DNA of 16,945 nucleotides from Beijerinckiaceae bacterium (GCA_947455285.1 CANGOK010000038.1:1-16945); one strand, 5' to 3'. Counted from the first letter of the stretch, positions 1-8,246 are shown. A program made the numbers and translations. The notes: generated from the sequence alone by a model not told the origin.

Positions 1-1
1 G

Positions 2-586
2 CTCCATACGGTGAAGCAATTCAAGCTGCCCCGCGCGGCCCTGACCAACCTCGTCGACGCCCGCACCTTCGACCTCTACGACGACCCCATGCCGGGCCTG
101 CGCCAGCTCGAAGGCTATGGCGGGGAGACCTCCTCGGCCCTCATCCGCATGGCCTGCCTGATCCTCGCCGATGGGCGCGACCCCGGCGGGGCGGACGCTG
201 CGGGCCACGGCGGCCTCGCCTTCGCCATTACGGGCCTGCTGCGGGCGCTGCCATGGCATGGCGCGCGGGGGCAGGTCTATGTGCCCCTCGATGTGCTCAA
301 GGAAGCTGGTGCGAGCCGTGAGGACCTAATCGCCGGGCGCGCCACCGAGGGCGTCCTGAAGGCGCTCGCCCAGATGCGCGCCATCGCCCGCAAGCACCTC
401 GCCGCCGCCCTCGATGGCATAAAGACGGTCGACCCGGTCGCCCGCTCCGCCTTCCTGCCTCTGGCTCTCGTGGAGCCCTATCTGGCGGCCATGGAAAAGC
501 CGGGCTACGACCCCTTCAAGACGATCATCCAGACGGCACAATGGCGTCGCCAATGGCGGCTGTGGCTCGCCGCGCGGCGGTGGTGA
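2..586 (+). CDS. Squalene/phytoene synthase family protein (5' truncated by window edge)
   Basis: The reading frame is open to the left edge, so the true start lies upstream; about 194 C-terminal residues are visible of a family usually near 280. The GTG at position 11 is probably internal. Recognisable family text includes DARTFDLYDDPMPGL, the segment around GYGGETSSALI, GLAFAITGLLRALPW and a basic-aromatic tail ending WRLWLAARRW. Canonical phytoene synthases carry a second Asp-rich motif followed by RGRVYLP; here the equivalent stretch reads LPWHGARGQVYVPLDVL without the aspartates. This points to the divergent NDUFAF6-like branch often found near secDF in alphaproteobacteria rather than to a proven carotenoid or hopanoid enzyme, and activity cannot be judged without the N-terminus. 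The stop codon is 4 bp from the stop of the convergent restriction-modification gene. Family membership is fairly sure; substrate is unknown. Confidence 0.85.
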   Translation, partial: LHTVKQFKLPRAALTNLVDARTFDLYDDPMPGLRQLEGYGGETSSALIRMACLILADGRDPGGADAAGHGGLAFAITGLLRALPWHGARGQVYVPLDVLKEAGASREDLIAGRATEGVLKALAQMRAIARKHLAAALDGIKTVDPVARSAFLPLALVEPYLAAMEKPGYDPFKTIIQTAQWRRQWRLWLAARRW

Positions 587-590
587 CGCC

Positions 591-3500
591 TTAGCGGTGC
601 AGCACGAAGCCAGCGCCGCCATCGACGCGGGCCACATAGCCAGCGCGCACCAGCGCGGCGAGGGTGGCGTCGACCTTGGGGGCGATGCGGCGGCCCTGTT
701 TGAAGGCGCTGGACAGCATGATGGCGTCGAGCGGGCGGGGCGCTGCGGCGAGGGTCGCCATGATGGCGGCGGTCTGGGCCACATCGTCGCTGGGGAAGCT
801 TGATTTGGCTGCTGAGGCCGCGAGGCCCGGGGCCATGGCGCCGCCCACAAGATCGAGCTCCGCCTTGTCCTTCGCCGAGCCGAAACGGGGGATCTGATAA
901 TCGGGGCGAAGCCAATGGACGAGGCCGCGCGCCTCCTCCTGCGCCCGCTCCTTGTTGAGGGCGACGAGGCGGGCGAGCATGTCCTCGGCGGGGAGATTGG
1001 CGGGCCAGCCATAGGCGCTCGCGACGGCCTCATCGAGTTCATCGTGAAGCTCTTTCGTGATCAGCACGAGCCCGTCGTCAAAGATGCGCCGCTCGGCCTC
1101 TTCGAGTTCGGAGGCCGTGGCGCCGGCGCGCAGACGCTCCAGCACATTGTAGAGGCCGGTCAGGGTGAGATGGGCATGGTCTGCAAGCACGCGCTTGCGA
1201 TGGGCGTCCAACTCTTCGGCTATGGCGCCGATGCGCTTCTTTTGCGCGGGCGTGGCGAGCGGGAAGGGGAAGGGATCGAAGCAGCGGGATTTTACATAAA
1301 CGGGATCATTCCCCACGCCGAGCCAGCCTCCTGTCTTGAGTGCCCACTCGCTATGAATGGATGACATCAAGACCCCAAGTGTCCACGAATTGCTAATTCC
1401 TATTGCAACGAGCTTGTTGTCTGGGAGGATAGAACCGTCGAGAAATTGAAAAACCCTGTGCTTGGCAGTTTCTACCGTGGAGATATAACGAAAAATATCT
1501 GCGCTGAAATCACGCAGGAGCGTATTGCGTCGCCCGAAAAGCCACCAATTTATACGTCGGTATTCCTCGTTGTTTCGCTCGCGTTCTGGTCGGACTTTAA
1601 GTGATAGATGCTGGTACGCTTCCGGGTATTTAACTCGGATCTGCTCTATTTCTAAGCCGTCGAAGTCTATTGCCATTGCGCCACGCGAACGGTGCATCAA
1701 ATCCCGTCCGTTACGATAATGCCGAATATATTTTTCAAGGCCTTCTCGCTTACCTAAGCCAAGTTTAATTGCATCTTCCCTTGATACAATAAAACCTTGC
1801 CCATGCATTGCCATTCCTCGAGAGCACAGCCCCTCGTTCGCCTTCAATGCGACTGTGGCGGTCACATCCACCCCCACAGTCAAATCCGAATTGATGACGC
1901 CAGCCCGCTCCGCACATTCGATGAGTGGCGCATCTGTCTCCAACCCCGCTTCGCGCGTCACTTCCAACAAGCGCCCTTCGCCTGCGCCAGCTTCCGCAAC
2001 TGTCATGGCGATGCGCACGGCGGCGGCGTCGGGCGTGGCCTTGGTCCAGGGGTGGTCGGGCACAGCCATGATGAGATGCACGGGCGGCTTGCCCTTCAAA
2101 TGCCGCTCCATCACCCGGCGCTGAAACACCTGCGAAATGGAATTGGTGGTGACGAAGCCAAAGCGCCTCAAGGCGGTGTCCTTGCGCGTCAAAAGCTCCG
2201 CCGCGCGGTCCCACCAATACATGACGAAATCGGCGCTCTCGTTCATATGCGAATGAGCGGCCCAGAGCGCCCGCGCATAATCATCGCCAAGGCGCGCGCG
2301 CAAATCCTTGCCGCCAATGAACGGCGGATTGCCCACGATATAATCCGCCTCCGGCCATTGCGGACGGCGCGGCCTGTCATAGCGATAGACCTCCACAAGC
2401 TTTCCATCCGCTCCCTGCCGCGACAGGGGCTTGCCGCGCTCATCACGCGCCAAAGCCTTGTCGGCCTCCAGCACCGCATCCATCACGCTTATGTTTTTGA
2501 ACGCCTTCAGGATTGGCGGGGGCGGGTGATCGGCTCTCGTGCGGAAATGCCATTGCAGAAAGCCGATCCATAAGACGAGCTCCGCGATGGCGCCCGCGCG
2601 CGGGTTGATCTCCAATCCCAGGAACTGATGCGGGTCGACATTCTGCCGGTCGAGCCATGCCGGCTCTTCCTGCCCGCCCAAAGCCTCCACCGCATCCACC
2701 ACCTCGCCCTCAAGGCGCTTCATGAGTTCGAGGGCGACATAAAGAAAGTTGCCCGTGCCGCAGGCGGGGTCCAGCACGCGGGTGAGGCAGAGTTCGGCAT
2801 GGAAGGTCATGGCGAGGGCGCGCGCCTTCCTGATCGCCGCATCGCGCCGTGGATCATGCAGGCCCATCGCCGCCGCCTCATCCTTGAAGCGGGCGATGGT
2901 GCCCATGGTGGATCTCCATTTCTCGCGCAGCGGCTCAATCACCGTTGCGATGACCAGCCGCTCCACATAGGCGCGCGGCGTGTAATGGGCGCCAAGCTTG
3001 CGCCGCTCATTGGGATCAAGCGCCTGTTCGAGCAGGGTTCCGAAAATGGAAGGATCGACCTCGCGCCAGTCATGGCTGGCGGCCTGCCGCAATTCGCCGA
3101 TCTCCTCGCGCCCCATCGGCAGCACCTTGCGCTGCTTGAAGAAGGCGCCGTTGAACTGCGGCACCTGCTGGCGAATGGCGTGGGCGTAGCCGCCCCGGTC
3201 CATGACCTCCCAGAGCTGGCCGACATCATGGGGGAATGTCGTCGGGTCTTGCTCGCAACGCTCCAGCACCAGCTTGAAGCTGTTCTTGGGCAGAAGGCCG
3301 ACATCTTCCGCGAACATGGTGAAAAGGCAGCGCATCAAGAACATCGCGACGTCTTCAGCGTCGCAGCCCTTCAGTTCGAGCGCCTTCGAAACTGCGGCGA
3401 GCCGCTCGGCGATCTCGCGCGTGACGCGCGCCGATTTGCGCGCGGGGTCGAGCGAGAGCGGATCGGTCCAGATGGCGCCGAGCAGCTCGCGTGTTTCGTC

Positions 3501-4076
3501 GTTGCGCAGGTCTTCGAGATAGATGCGGAAGGCGCGGCGGTCGGGGAACTGGTCGAAGGCTTTCCCATCGCGTCGGAAGTTGGCGTAAATCTCGAAGCAA
3601 TGGCCGACATCGCAGACGATGAGGAAGGGCGGGGGCTCATGGTCCTGCGGCAGCAGGCGCGTATAGCTTTCGCCCTGCGCGCGGGCGTTGTTCATGAGAA
3701 TGTCCCACGAGGCGCTTTTGGGCCTGCGCCCCAGTTTCTCCGGCGCCTTGGCGAAGAGGTCCGGCTGGCCCGTGATCTCTTTAGCGCCGCCTTCGATCTG
3801 ACGCGACTGCTTGGCCTCCAGCACAAAGCAATCGCGCTTGTAGAGATCAATGCGCCGGTTCTTGAGGCCGCCCTCGCGGCTCGTCTCCTTGACCGCGCGT
3901 TCGAAGACATAATCGTTCTGGCCGGGATGGCCCGCAGGGTCGGGCTGTGGAACGTCGAGGGCGTCGCAAAGCTCGCAAAGGAACATGGCGTAGTTGGCCC
4001 GCTCCTGCCCGCCATGGCGCCCCTGCCAGCGTTGGATGAACTCCTCGACCCTGCGCGGTGCGCCTGTCTTGCTCAT
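591..4076 (-). CDS. MmeI-like single-chain restriction endonuclease/DNA methyltransferase (type IIL/IIG)
   Basis: This 1161-residue protein appears to fuse nuclease, adenine methyltransferase and specificity domains. Near the N-terminus, D77-x9-E87-A-K89 fits a PD-(D/E)XK nuclease, with the same spacing I recall for MmeI. A helical linker follows. SAM-binding motif I is LDPACGTGNF (Asp at about 436) and catalytic motif IV is NPPF at 583-586, the signature of N6-adenine methyltransferases. Residues of about 760-905 form the expected target-recognition region, then a helical C-terminus with GLVHWLRPDYQ. No separate specificity or restriction subunit is adjacent, as expected for a self-contained enzyme. 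An in-frame ATG at 4112 would add 12 residues, but its GAAGG is only 2 nt away; I prefer the ATG at 4076 because the protein then begins MSKTGAPRRVEEFIQRW, although its ribosome site is weak. DNA coding the recognition region is markedly AT-richer than its flanks. The C-terminus is longer than classic MmeI (about 920 residues). Loss of cleavage activity cannot be excluded. Confidence 0.85.
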   Translation of the reverse strand: MSKTGAPRRVEEFIQRWQGRHGGQERANYAMFLCELCDALDVPQPDPAGHPGQNDYVFERAVKETSREGGLKNRRIDLYKRDCFVLEAKQSRQIEGGAKEITGQPDLFAKAPEKLGRRPKSASWDILMNNARAQGESYTRLLPQDHEPPPFLIVCDVGHCFEIYANFRRDGKAFDQFPDRRAFRIYLEDLRNDETRELLGAIWTDPLSLDPARKSARVTREIAERLAAVSKALELKGCDAEDVAMFLMRCLFTMFAEDVGLLPKNSFKLVLERCEQDPTTFPHDVGQLWEVMDRGGYAHAIRQQVPQFNGAFFKQRKVLPMGREEIGELRQAASHDWREVDPSIFGTLLEQALDPNERRKLGAHYTPRAYVERLVIATVIEPLREKWRSTMGTIARFKDEAAAMGLHDPRRDAAIRKARALAMTFHAELCLTRVLDPACGTGNFLYVALELMKRLEGEVVDAVEALGGQEEPAWLDRQNVDPHQFLGLEINPRAGAIAELVLWIGFLQWHFRTRADHPPPPILKAFKNISVMDAVLEADKALARDERGKPLSRQGADGKLVEVYRYDRPRRPQWPEADYIVGNPPFIGGKDLRARLGDDYARALWAAHSHMNESADFVMYWWDRAAELLTRKDTALRRFGFVTTNSISQVFQRRVMERHLKGKPPVHLIMAVPDHPWTKATPDAAAVRIAMTVAEAGAGEGRLLEVTREAGLETDAPLIECAERAGVINSDLTVGVDVTATVALKANEGLCSRGMAMHGQGFIVSREDAIKLGLGKREGLEKYIRHYRNGRDLMHRSRGAMAIDFDGLEIEQIRVKYPEAYQHLSLKVRPERERNNEEYRRINWWLFGRRNTLLRDFSADIFRYISTVETAKHRVFQFLDGSILPDNKLVAIGISNSWTLGVLMSSIHSEWALKTGGWLGVGNDPVYVKSRCFDPFPFPLATPAQKKRIGAIAEELDAHRKRVLADHAHLTLTGLYNVLERLRAGATASELEEAERRIFDDGLVLITKELHDELDEAVASAYGWPANLPAEDMLARLVALNKERAQEEARGLVHWLRPDYQIPRFGSAKDKAELDLVGGAMAPGLAASAAKSSFPSDDVAQTAAIMATLAAAPRPLDAIMLSSAFKQGRRIAPKVDATLAALVRAGYVARVDGGAGFVLHR

Positions 4077-4089
4077 GAAAATGGCTCGG

Positions 4090-4111
4090 TGTTGAAAAAG
4101 GCATTTCAACA
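4090..4111 (-). promoter_or_regulatory. Inverted repeat in leader of the restriction-modification gene
   Basis: An 8-bp perfect inverted repeat, TGTTGAAA and TTTCAACA, is separated by 6 nt. It sits 14-35 nt upstream of the preferred ATG at 4076 and overlaps the alternative ATG at 4112. It could fold as a short mRNA hairpin or be a protein site limiting expression of the enzyme. The dyad is seen directly; any function is inferred. Confidence 0.35.
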
Positions 4112-4170
4112 TAACCTTCGCAATGAGTCGAGTTAAGGCGAGGTTTATGGCGCGCTTGGATTGCCCGTCC

Positions 4171-4195
4171 TATACTCCCTCGAAACAGGGGAGGG
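4171..4195 (+). promoter_or_regulatory. Possible -10 element and Shine-Dalgarno for the ene-reductase gene
   Basis: TATACT at 4171-4176 resembles a -10 hexamer and GGAGGG at 4190-4195 is a strong ribosome site 5 nt before the GTG start. No convincing -35 is visible at normal spacing. If the -10 is real the transcript has a very short leader. The ribosome site is secure; the promoter call is weak. Confidence 0.35.
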
Positions 4196-4200
4196 ATTTG

Positions 4201-5364
4201 GTGGCGGCGCTTCTTTTCACGCCTTTTGAAATGCGCGGGCTGACGCTCGAAAATCGCATCGTGCTCTCGCCCATGTGTCAGTATGCGGCCACGGATGGGA
4301 ACGCGTCGGATTGGCATCTCATGCATCTGGGGCAGTTCGCCTGCGCCAATGTCGGCCTCGTCATGACGGAGGCGACGGGCGTCGAGCCGCGCGGGCGCAT
4401 ATCGCCGCATTGTCTGGGGCTTTACAGCGACGACAATCAGGCGGCGTTGGCGCGTGTGGTGCGCTTCTGCAAGGAGTATGGGCGCTCGAAGTTCGGCGTG
4501 CAGATCGCCCATGCCGGACGCAAGTCCTCGACGCCCGCATCGTTTTTGGCGCGCAAGCCCATACCGCCGGAGGAGGGCGGCTGGACGCCGCTCAGCCCTT
4601 CCCATTACGAAGACCCTTCGCACCCGCGTCCGCAGGTGATGACGCTGGAAGACATCTCGCAGGCGCAGCGTGATTTCGTGCAGGCGGTGAAGCGCGCGGC
4701 GGCCATTGGCGTCGATCTCATCGAACTGCATTTCGCCCATGGCTATCTCATCAATTCCTTCCTCTCGCCTTTGATCAACAAACGCGAGGATCGCTATGGC
4801 GGCAGCATCGAAAACCGCATGCGCTTTGGCCTCGAAATTTTCGAACAATGCCGCGCAGCCTTTCCTGATGAGCGGCCCATCGGCGTGCGCATATCGGCGG
4901 TGGATTGGGTCGAGGGCGGATGGACGCTGGAGGATTCCTGCGTGCTGGCGCGTGAGCTTAAAGCGCGGGGCTGCGATTATGTCTGCTGCTCCAGCGGCGG
5001 CGTTTCGCTTGAGCAGAAGATCACGCCCGGCCCCGGCTATCAGGTTCCCTTCGCAGAGGCGGTGCGGCGCGAGGGCGGGATCGCCACGATGGCGGTTGGT
5101 CAGATCTGGGAGCCGCAGCAGGCCGAGGATGTGTTGCAGGCTGGCAAGGCGGACATGATTGCGCTCGGCCGCAAGTTCATGTCGAACCCGCACTGGGCCT
5201 GGACGGCGGCGACTTACTTCCAGCAGCCCTTGCCCTATCCGCCCCGTTACCGGGTGGCCCATCCGCGTCTGTCATCAGGCGATGGGGAGCATTTGAGCGA
5301 GTCTGAAAAGGGCTCGCGCATGTTCCACGGCGGGCTTCCGCTCGACGCGAAGAGCTGGGGCTGA
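4201..5364 (+). CDS. NADH:flavin oxidoreductase, old yellow enzyme family (YqjM-type)
   Basis: This is a predicted FMN-dependent ene-reductase of 387 residues that would use NAD(P)H to reduce activated C=C bonds in the cytoplasm. It is a single TIM barrel. Diagnostic features of the YqjM (thermophilic-like) class are Cys26 and Tyr28 in SPMCQY, GVQIAHAGRK in the flavin site, His177 and His180 in LHFAHGYL (usual form HxxH), Tyr182, and SPLINKREDRYGGS. The phosphate-binding end is near ALGRKFMSNP. I chose the GTG at 4201 because GGAGGG lies 5 nt upstream and the protein then begins right at the barrel (LFTPFEMRGL) with Cys at the same number as YqjM; an ATG at 4123 would add 26 unsupported residues. 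It is divergent from the restriction-modification gene and convergent with the nlpD-like gene, so probably monocistronic. The physiological substrate is unknown. Confidence 0.92.
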   Translation: MAALLFTPFEMRGLTLENRIVLSPMCQYAATDGNASDWHLMHLGQFACANVGLVMTEATGVEPRGRISPHCLGLYSDDNQAALARVVRFCKEYGRSKFGVQIAHAGRKSSTPASFLARKPIPPEEGGWTPLSPSHYEDPSHPRPQVMTLEDISQAQRDFVQAVKRAAAIGVDLIELHFAHGYLINSFLSPLINKREDRYGGSIENRMRFGLEIFEQCRAAFPDERPIGVRISAVDWVEGGWTLEDSCVLARELKARGCDYVCCSSGGVSLEQKITPGPGYQVPFAEAVRREGGIATMAVGQIWEPQQAEDVLQAGKADMIALGRKFMSNPHWAWTAATYFQQPLPYPPRYRVAHPRLSSGDGEHLSESEKGSRMFHGGLPLDAKSWG

Positions 5365-5400
5365 AAAGAAAAAGGCGGCAGGCTCATAGAACCTGCCGCC
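5365..5400 (-). terminator. Rho-independent terminator of the serS-surE-pcm-nlpD cluster
   Basis: Read on the minus strand, a perfect 9-bp stem (GGCGGCAGG / CCTGCCGCC) with a 9-nt loop is followed by TTTTTCTTTTC. It lies 58 bp past the stop of the nlpD-like gene. On the plus strand the stem has no following T-run, so it should act mainly in the minus direction, though the hairpin also sits just after the stop of the convergent ene-reductase gene. Confidence 0.85.
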
Positions 5401-5458
5401 GTCATTCGCCTCTGGCCCGTGTCTCGCGGATGCCGAAGGCGGCTTTGGTGCGCGCGCC

Positions 5459-6592
5459 TCAGAGGCCCGCGAGGAACTCGGTGGGATCAACCGGCGTCGA
5501 GCCCTTGCGCAGTTCGAAATGCAGCTGGGGCGAAGAGACGTTGCCGCTCTGGCCGGACTTGGCGATGGCCTGACCACGCTTGACGGTCTCGCCGCGCTTC
5601 ACGGTGATCTCGCCATTGTTGGCGTAGGCGGAGACGAAGCCGTTGGGGTGACGGATCAGAACCAGATTGCCGTAGCCCTTCAGCTCGTTGCCGGCATAAG
5701 CGACGACGCCAGCCTCGGCGGCCTTGACGGCGGTGCCTTCGGGAACGGCGATGTTGATGCCTTCATTGGCGCCGGCCTTGAAGCCCTGAATGATGCGGCC
5801 GCGAGCGGGCCAGCGGAACTCGGGCTTGTCGCTCTCAGGCTCGGCGGCGGCGTGGGGCGCAGCAGCCTGCGGGGCTGCAGCCTGCGGAGCCGCCGCAGGG
5901 ACGGCGGGCTGAGCGGGCTGCACGCCCGTTTCAAGCTTGGCGACCTGCTTGGGCTTCTCAGCGGCGGGCTTTTCGGCCGGCTTGACCGGGGTTTCGACAG
6001 CCTGCTTCACCGGAGCCTCGGCAGGCTTGGCGGCGACCTTTTCAGCCGGCTTATCAGCCGGCTTGGCGGCGGTGACCGGAGCGGCCGCTTTCGGCGCCTC
6101 TGCATGCTTTGCGGGGGCTGCGCCAGCAGGCTGGGCGCCCTGCACGAAGTTGAGCTTCTCGTTAGCCTTGGCCGGAGCCGCAGGAGCCGGGGTCTGAACA
6201 CGGATCTGCGCCTGAGCCTGCGGGGGCGCCGCAATGACCTTTGGGGTTGCGGCGACGGGCGCGGGATGAGCCGGCGCCGGTTGCGCCAGAGCTGGAGCGG
6301 GAGGCAGGGCGCGCGCATTGCCGTAGTTGTTGGCGGGCGGCGCCAGCGGTGTTGAGGCGACCGGAGCGAGAGGCTGGGACGAGACCGAGCCGACCGAAGC
6401 GGGCTCGAATCCGGGTTGCTGTGCGGGGCCGGACTGAGGAATGGAGGCGGTGGGCGCCGGGTCCATCGAGAAGGGGTTCGAGGCGAAACGCGTAACGTCG
6501 CCTGAACAGCCCGCGAGCATGATAGTCGCGGCGCTCGCGAGAGCGAGACGGATCACCGTGGAGGAGGAAGTCTGACCGAAGCTGTGACGCAT
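5459..6592 (-). CDS. NlpD-like lipoprotein with degenerate LytM (M23) domain
   Basis: This is a 377-residue predicted envelope lipoprotein. The N-terminus has a signal segment ending in the lipobox LAGC, with the lipidated Cys at 29 and Ser next to it, which suggests outer-membrane sorting. Residues of about 35-250 are a low-complexity Ala/Pro/Lys linker with repeated APQAA units. The C-terminal 125 residues are a LytM/M23 fold (FRWPARGRIIQGF through LHFELRKG). Active M23 enzymes use HxxxD and HxH for zinc and catalysis; here the first motif is N276-E-G-I-N280 and the last is QLHF, so only one ligand histidine remains. That matches NlpD/EnvC-type LytM factors, which activate N-acetylmuramyl-L-alanine amidases at the division septum. 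No LysM module is visible, unlike E. coli NlpD. A GTG at 6604 would add four residues; I chose the ATG as more usual. It is the last gene of the serS cluster. Confidence 0.85.
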   Translation of the reverse strand: MRHSFGQTSSSTVIRLALASAATIMLAGCSGDVTRFASNPFSMDPAPTASIPQSGPAQQPGFEPASVGSVSSQPLAPVASTPLAPPANNYGNARALPPAPALAQPAPAHPAPVAATPKVIAAPPQAQAQIRVQTPAPAAPAKANEKLNFVQGAQPAGAAPAKHAEAPKAAAPVTAAKPADKPAEKVAAKPAEAPVKQAVETPVKPAEKPAAEKPKQVAKLETGVQPAQPAVPAAAPQAAAPQAAAPHAAAEPESDKPEFRWPARGRIIQGFKAGANEGINIAVPEGTAVKAAEAGVVAYAGNELKGYGNLVLIRHPNGFVSAYANNGEITVKRGETVKRGQAIAKSGQSGNVSSPQLHFELRKGSTPVDPTEFLAGL

Positions 6593-6703
6593 CACGCAAC
6601 CCACAAGCGAATTAATGACGGGGCCATTTAACGCTGGGGTGGTTAAGGCATGGTTTATGCTGAACGGCTTTTTTACCGAATGCGACGAAATCGCGCTGAA
6701 AAA

Positions 6704-7393
6704 TCAAGCGTGCTGATGAGCTTGGTTGATCAAGGAGCCGAAACGGCACGGACAAAGCGCGGTTTCGGCGAACTCGCCCGAGGGCTGGTGGGCGATGCGT
6801 GTGAGAGTCGCGGCGCGCGGGCTTTTACGAGCCAGAACGATCACGCCGTCCTGCGCCAAGCATTCCAACAGGGCAGGGGGCAAGCCTTCCATGGTCCCGT
6901 GGATCAGGACCCTGTCGAACAGGCCAAGGCCGGGCAGAAGATCGAAAGCGTTCCCTTGCAGGATCTTCACATTGGCGAGGCCGAGCCGCGTCAGGCGCTC
7001 CGCACATTCCATCGCCAGCGGCTCGAAAATTTCGCAAGATACGACCTCGCCGGCCATACGTGCGGCGACAGCGGTCGCATAGCCGGAGCCGGCGCCGATT
7101 TCGAGAACGCGATGGTTCGGCTCGAGGTCCAGCGCCTCCATCATGCGCGCGACTAGCCATGCCTCGGGCATGGTCTGGCCACAGGGGATGGGCAGGGCCA
7201 TGTCGCGTAGCGCGAGGTCGCGGTAGCGATGAGGCACGAAGAGTTCGCGGGGCGTCGTTTCGAGCGCCCGCAGGACCGCCACATCGGAAATGCCGCGCGC
7301 GCGCAGCCGCAGCAGGAATGCCATGAGGGCCTGGGCGGCCTTCGCTTCGGCTTCCCCGGGCATTGGTAGGGGAAGATCCATCTGCCTCTTCAC
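6704..7393 (-). CDS. pcm: Protein-L-isoaspartate O-methyltransferase
   Basis: This is a cytosolic SAM-dependent repair enzyme that methylates abnormal L-isoaspartyl residues in aged proteins. The 229 residues include RELFVPHRYRDLALRDMALPIP, then GQTMPEAWLVARM (the family's substrate-loop region; many homologues have SQP-type text here), then SAM motif I VLEIGAGSGYATA at about 96-108, and IHGTMEGLPPALLECL, the post-motif region. The GTG start at 7393 has AAGGGG about 5 nt upstream; the ATG at 7381 (residue 5) is the alternative. It begins 15 bp after surE ends, so the two are almost certainly co-transcribed. Length and order agree with the family. Confidence 0.93.
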   Translation of the reverse strand: MKRQMDLPLPMPGEAEAKAAQALMAFLLRLRARGISDVAVLRALETTPRELFVPHRYRDLALRDMALPIPCGQTMPEAWLVARMMEALDLEPNHRVLEIGAGSGYATAVAARMAGEVVSCEIFEPLAMECAERLTRLGLANVKILQGNAFDLLPGLGLFDRVLIHGTMEGLPPALLECLAQDGVIVLARKSPRAATLTRIAHQPSGEFAETALCPCRFGSLINQAHQHA

Positions 7394-7408
7394 GGCTCCC
7401 CCTTTCCG

Positions 7409-8170
7409 TTATTTCAGCGCCAGCGCGAAGCGGGTGAGGGTGGGCTCATCCGTCAAATCGATCCGCAGCGGGGTTATCGATATCCGGCCGTTGGCGATGG
7501 CCTCCAGGTCAGTGCCATGAGGCGGCGTCGACTTCGTGCGGGCGTAGCGGATCCAGTAGTAGGGATTGCCGCGTCCGTCGAAACGTTCCTCAAGGCCCGC
7601 CAGACCGGCGTCGCGACGGCCTTGCACGGTGACGCTGGTTCCGGCGATTTCGCTCGCAGGGCGGGCGGGGAAATTGACGTTCACGAGCACATCGCGCGGC
7701 ACGCCCGCCGCCAGAATGTCGCGGATGACCTTGGGGCCGTGAGTCTGCGCGGCGCTCCAGTCGATCGTGTTCTTGCCGCCGGGCGCGTAGCCCTGCGACA
7801 GGGCGATGGAGGTGACGCCGAGAATGGTCCCCTCCATGGCGCCCGCCACGGTGCCGGAATAGATGACGTCCTCGGCCATGTTGTGCCCGACATTGACGCC
7901 AGAGAGCACCAGATCAGGCTTGCGATCCGCCAGGATGCGATGGACGCCCATGATGACGCAGTCTGTCGGCGTGCCCTTAACCGCGAAATGGCGGGGCGAT
8001 ATTTCGCGCAGGCGCAGGGGATCGTTGAGCGAGAGGGAGTGGGCGACGCCCGATTGGTCCATCTCAGGCGCGACGACGGTCACATCGTCGGAAAGCTGCC
8101 GCGCGATGTCCTCCAGCACCTTGATGCCATGGGCGTGAACGCCATCGTCATTGGTGATGAGAATGCGCAT
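7409..8170 (-). CDS. surE: 5'/3'-nucleotidase SurE (stationary-phase survival protein)
   Basis: This is a metal-dependent nucleoside monophosphate phosphatase of 253 residues. It starts MRILITNDDG with the metal-binding pair D8-D9; Ser40 lies in DQSGVAHS and Asn93 in LSGVNVGHNMAEDVIYSGT, completing the usual metal site. The frame stays open 28 codons upstream, but the family always begins at the Rossmann strand RILITNDDG, and GGAG lies 11 nt before this ATG, so 8170 is the start. It is followed after 15 bp by pcm, the conserved surE-pcm pairing, and preceded by an intergenic region holding a striking inverted repeat that separates it from serS. Confidence 0.96.
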   Translation of the reverse strand: MRILITNDDGVHAHGIKVLEDIARQLSDDVTVVAPEMDQSGVAHSLSLNDPLRLREISPRHFAVKGTPTDCVIMGVHRILADRKPDLVLSGVNVGHNMAEDVIYSGTVAGAMEGTILGVTSIALSQGYAPGGKNTIDWSAAQTHGPKVIRDILAAGVPRDVLVNVNFPARPASEIAGTSVTVQGRRDAGLAGLEERFDGRGNPYYWIRYARTKSTPPHGTDLEAIANGRISITPLRIDLTDEPTLTRFALALK

Positions 8171-8246
8171 CAGGCGGCGTGCTCCAGAATCTACGCGATT
8201 ATTTAGAGCACTTTCGCACGGGGTTGTTAACCCTTGGCCACAATCG

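Noticed and set aside
2628..4136. A 502-codon plus-strand reading frame opposite the restriction-modification gene
   Set aside because: It is antisense to a protein with clear nuclease and methyltransferase motifs; its translation shows no family features, as expected of shadow frames in GC-rich DNA.
3847..5262. A 471-codon minus-strand frame across the ene-reductase gene
   Set aside because: It is antisense to a gene with intact catalytic residues and a strong ribosome site, and also overlaps the 5' end of the restriction-modification gene; Arg/His-rich shadow composition.
5519..6355. A Gly/Leu/Arg-rich 278-codon plus-strand frame
   Set aside because: Antisense of the Ala/Pro/Lys linker of the nlpD-like gene; the low complexity is a mirror of that linker.
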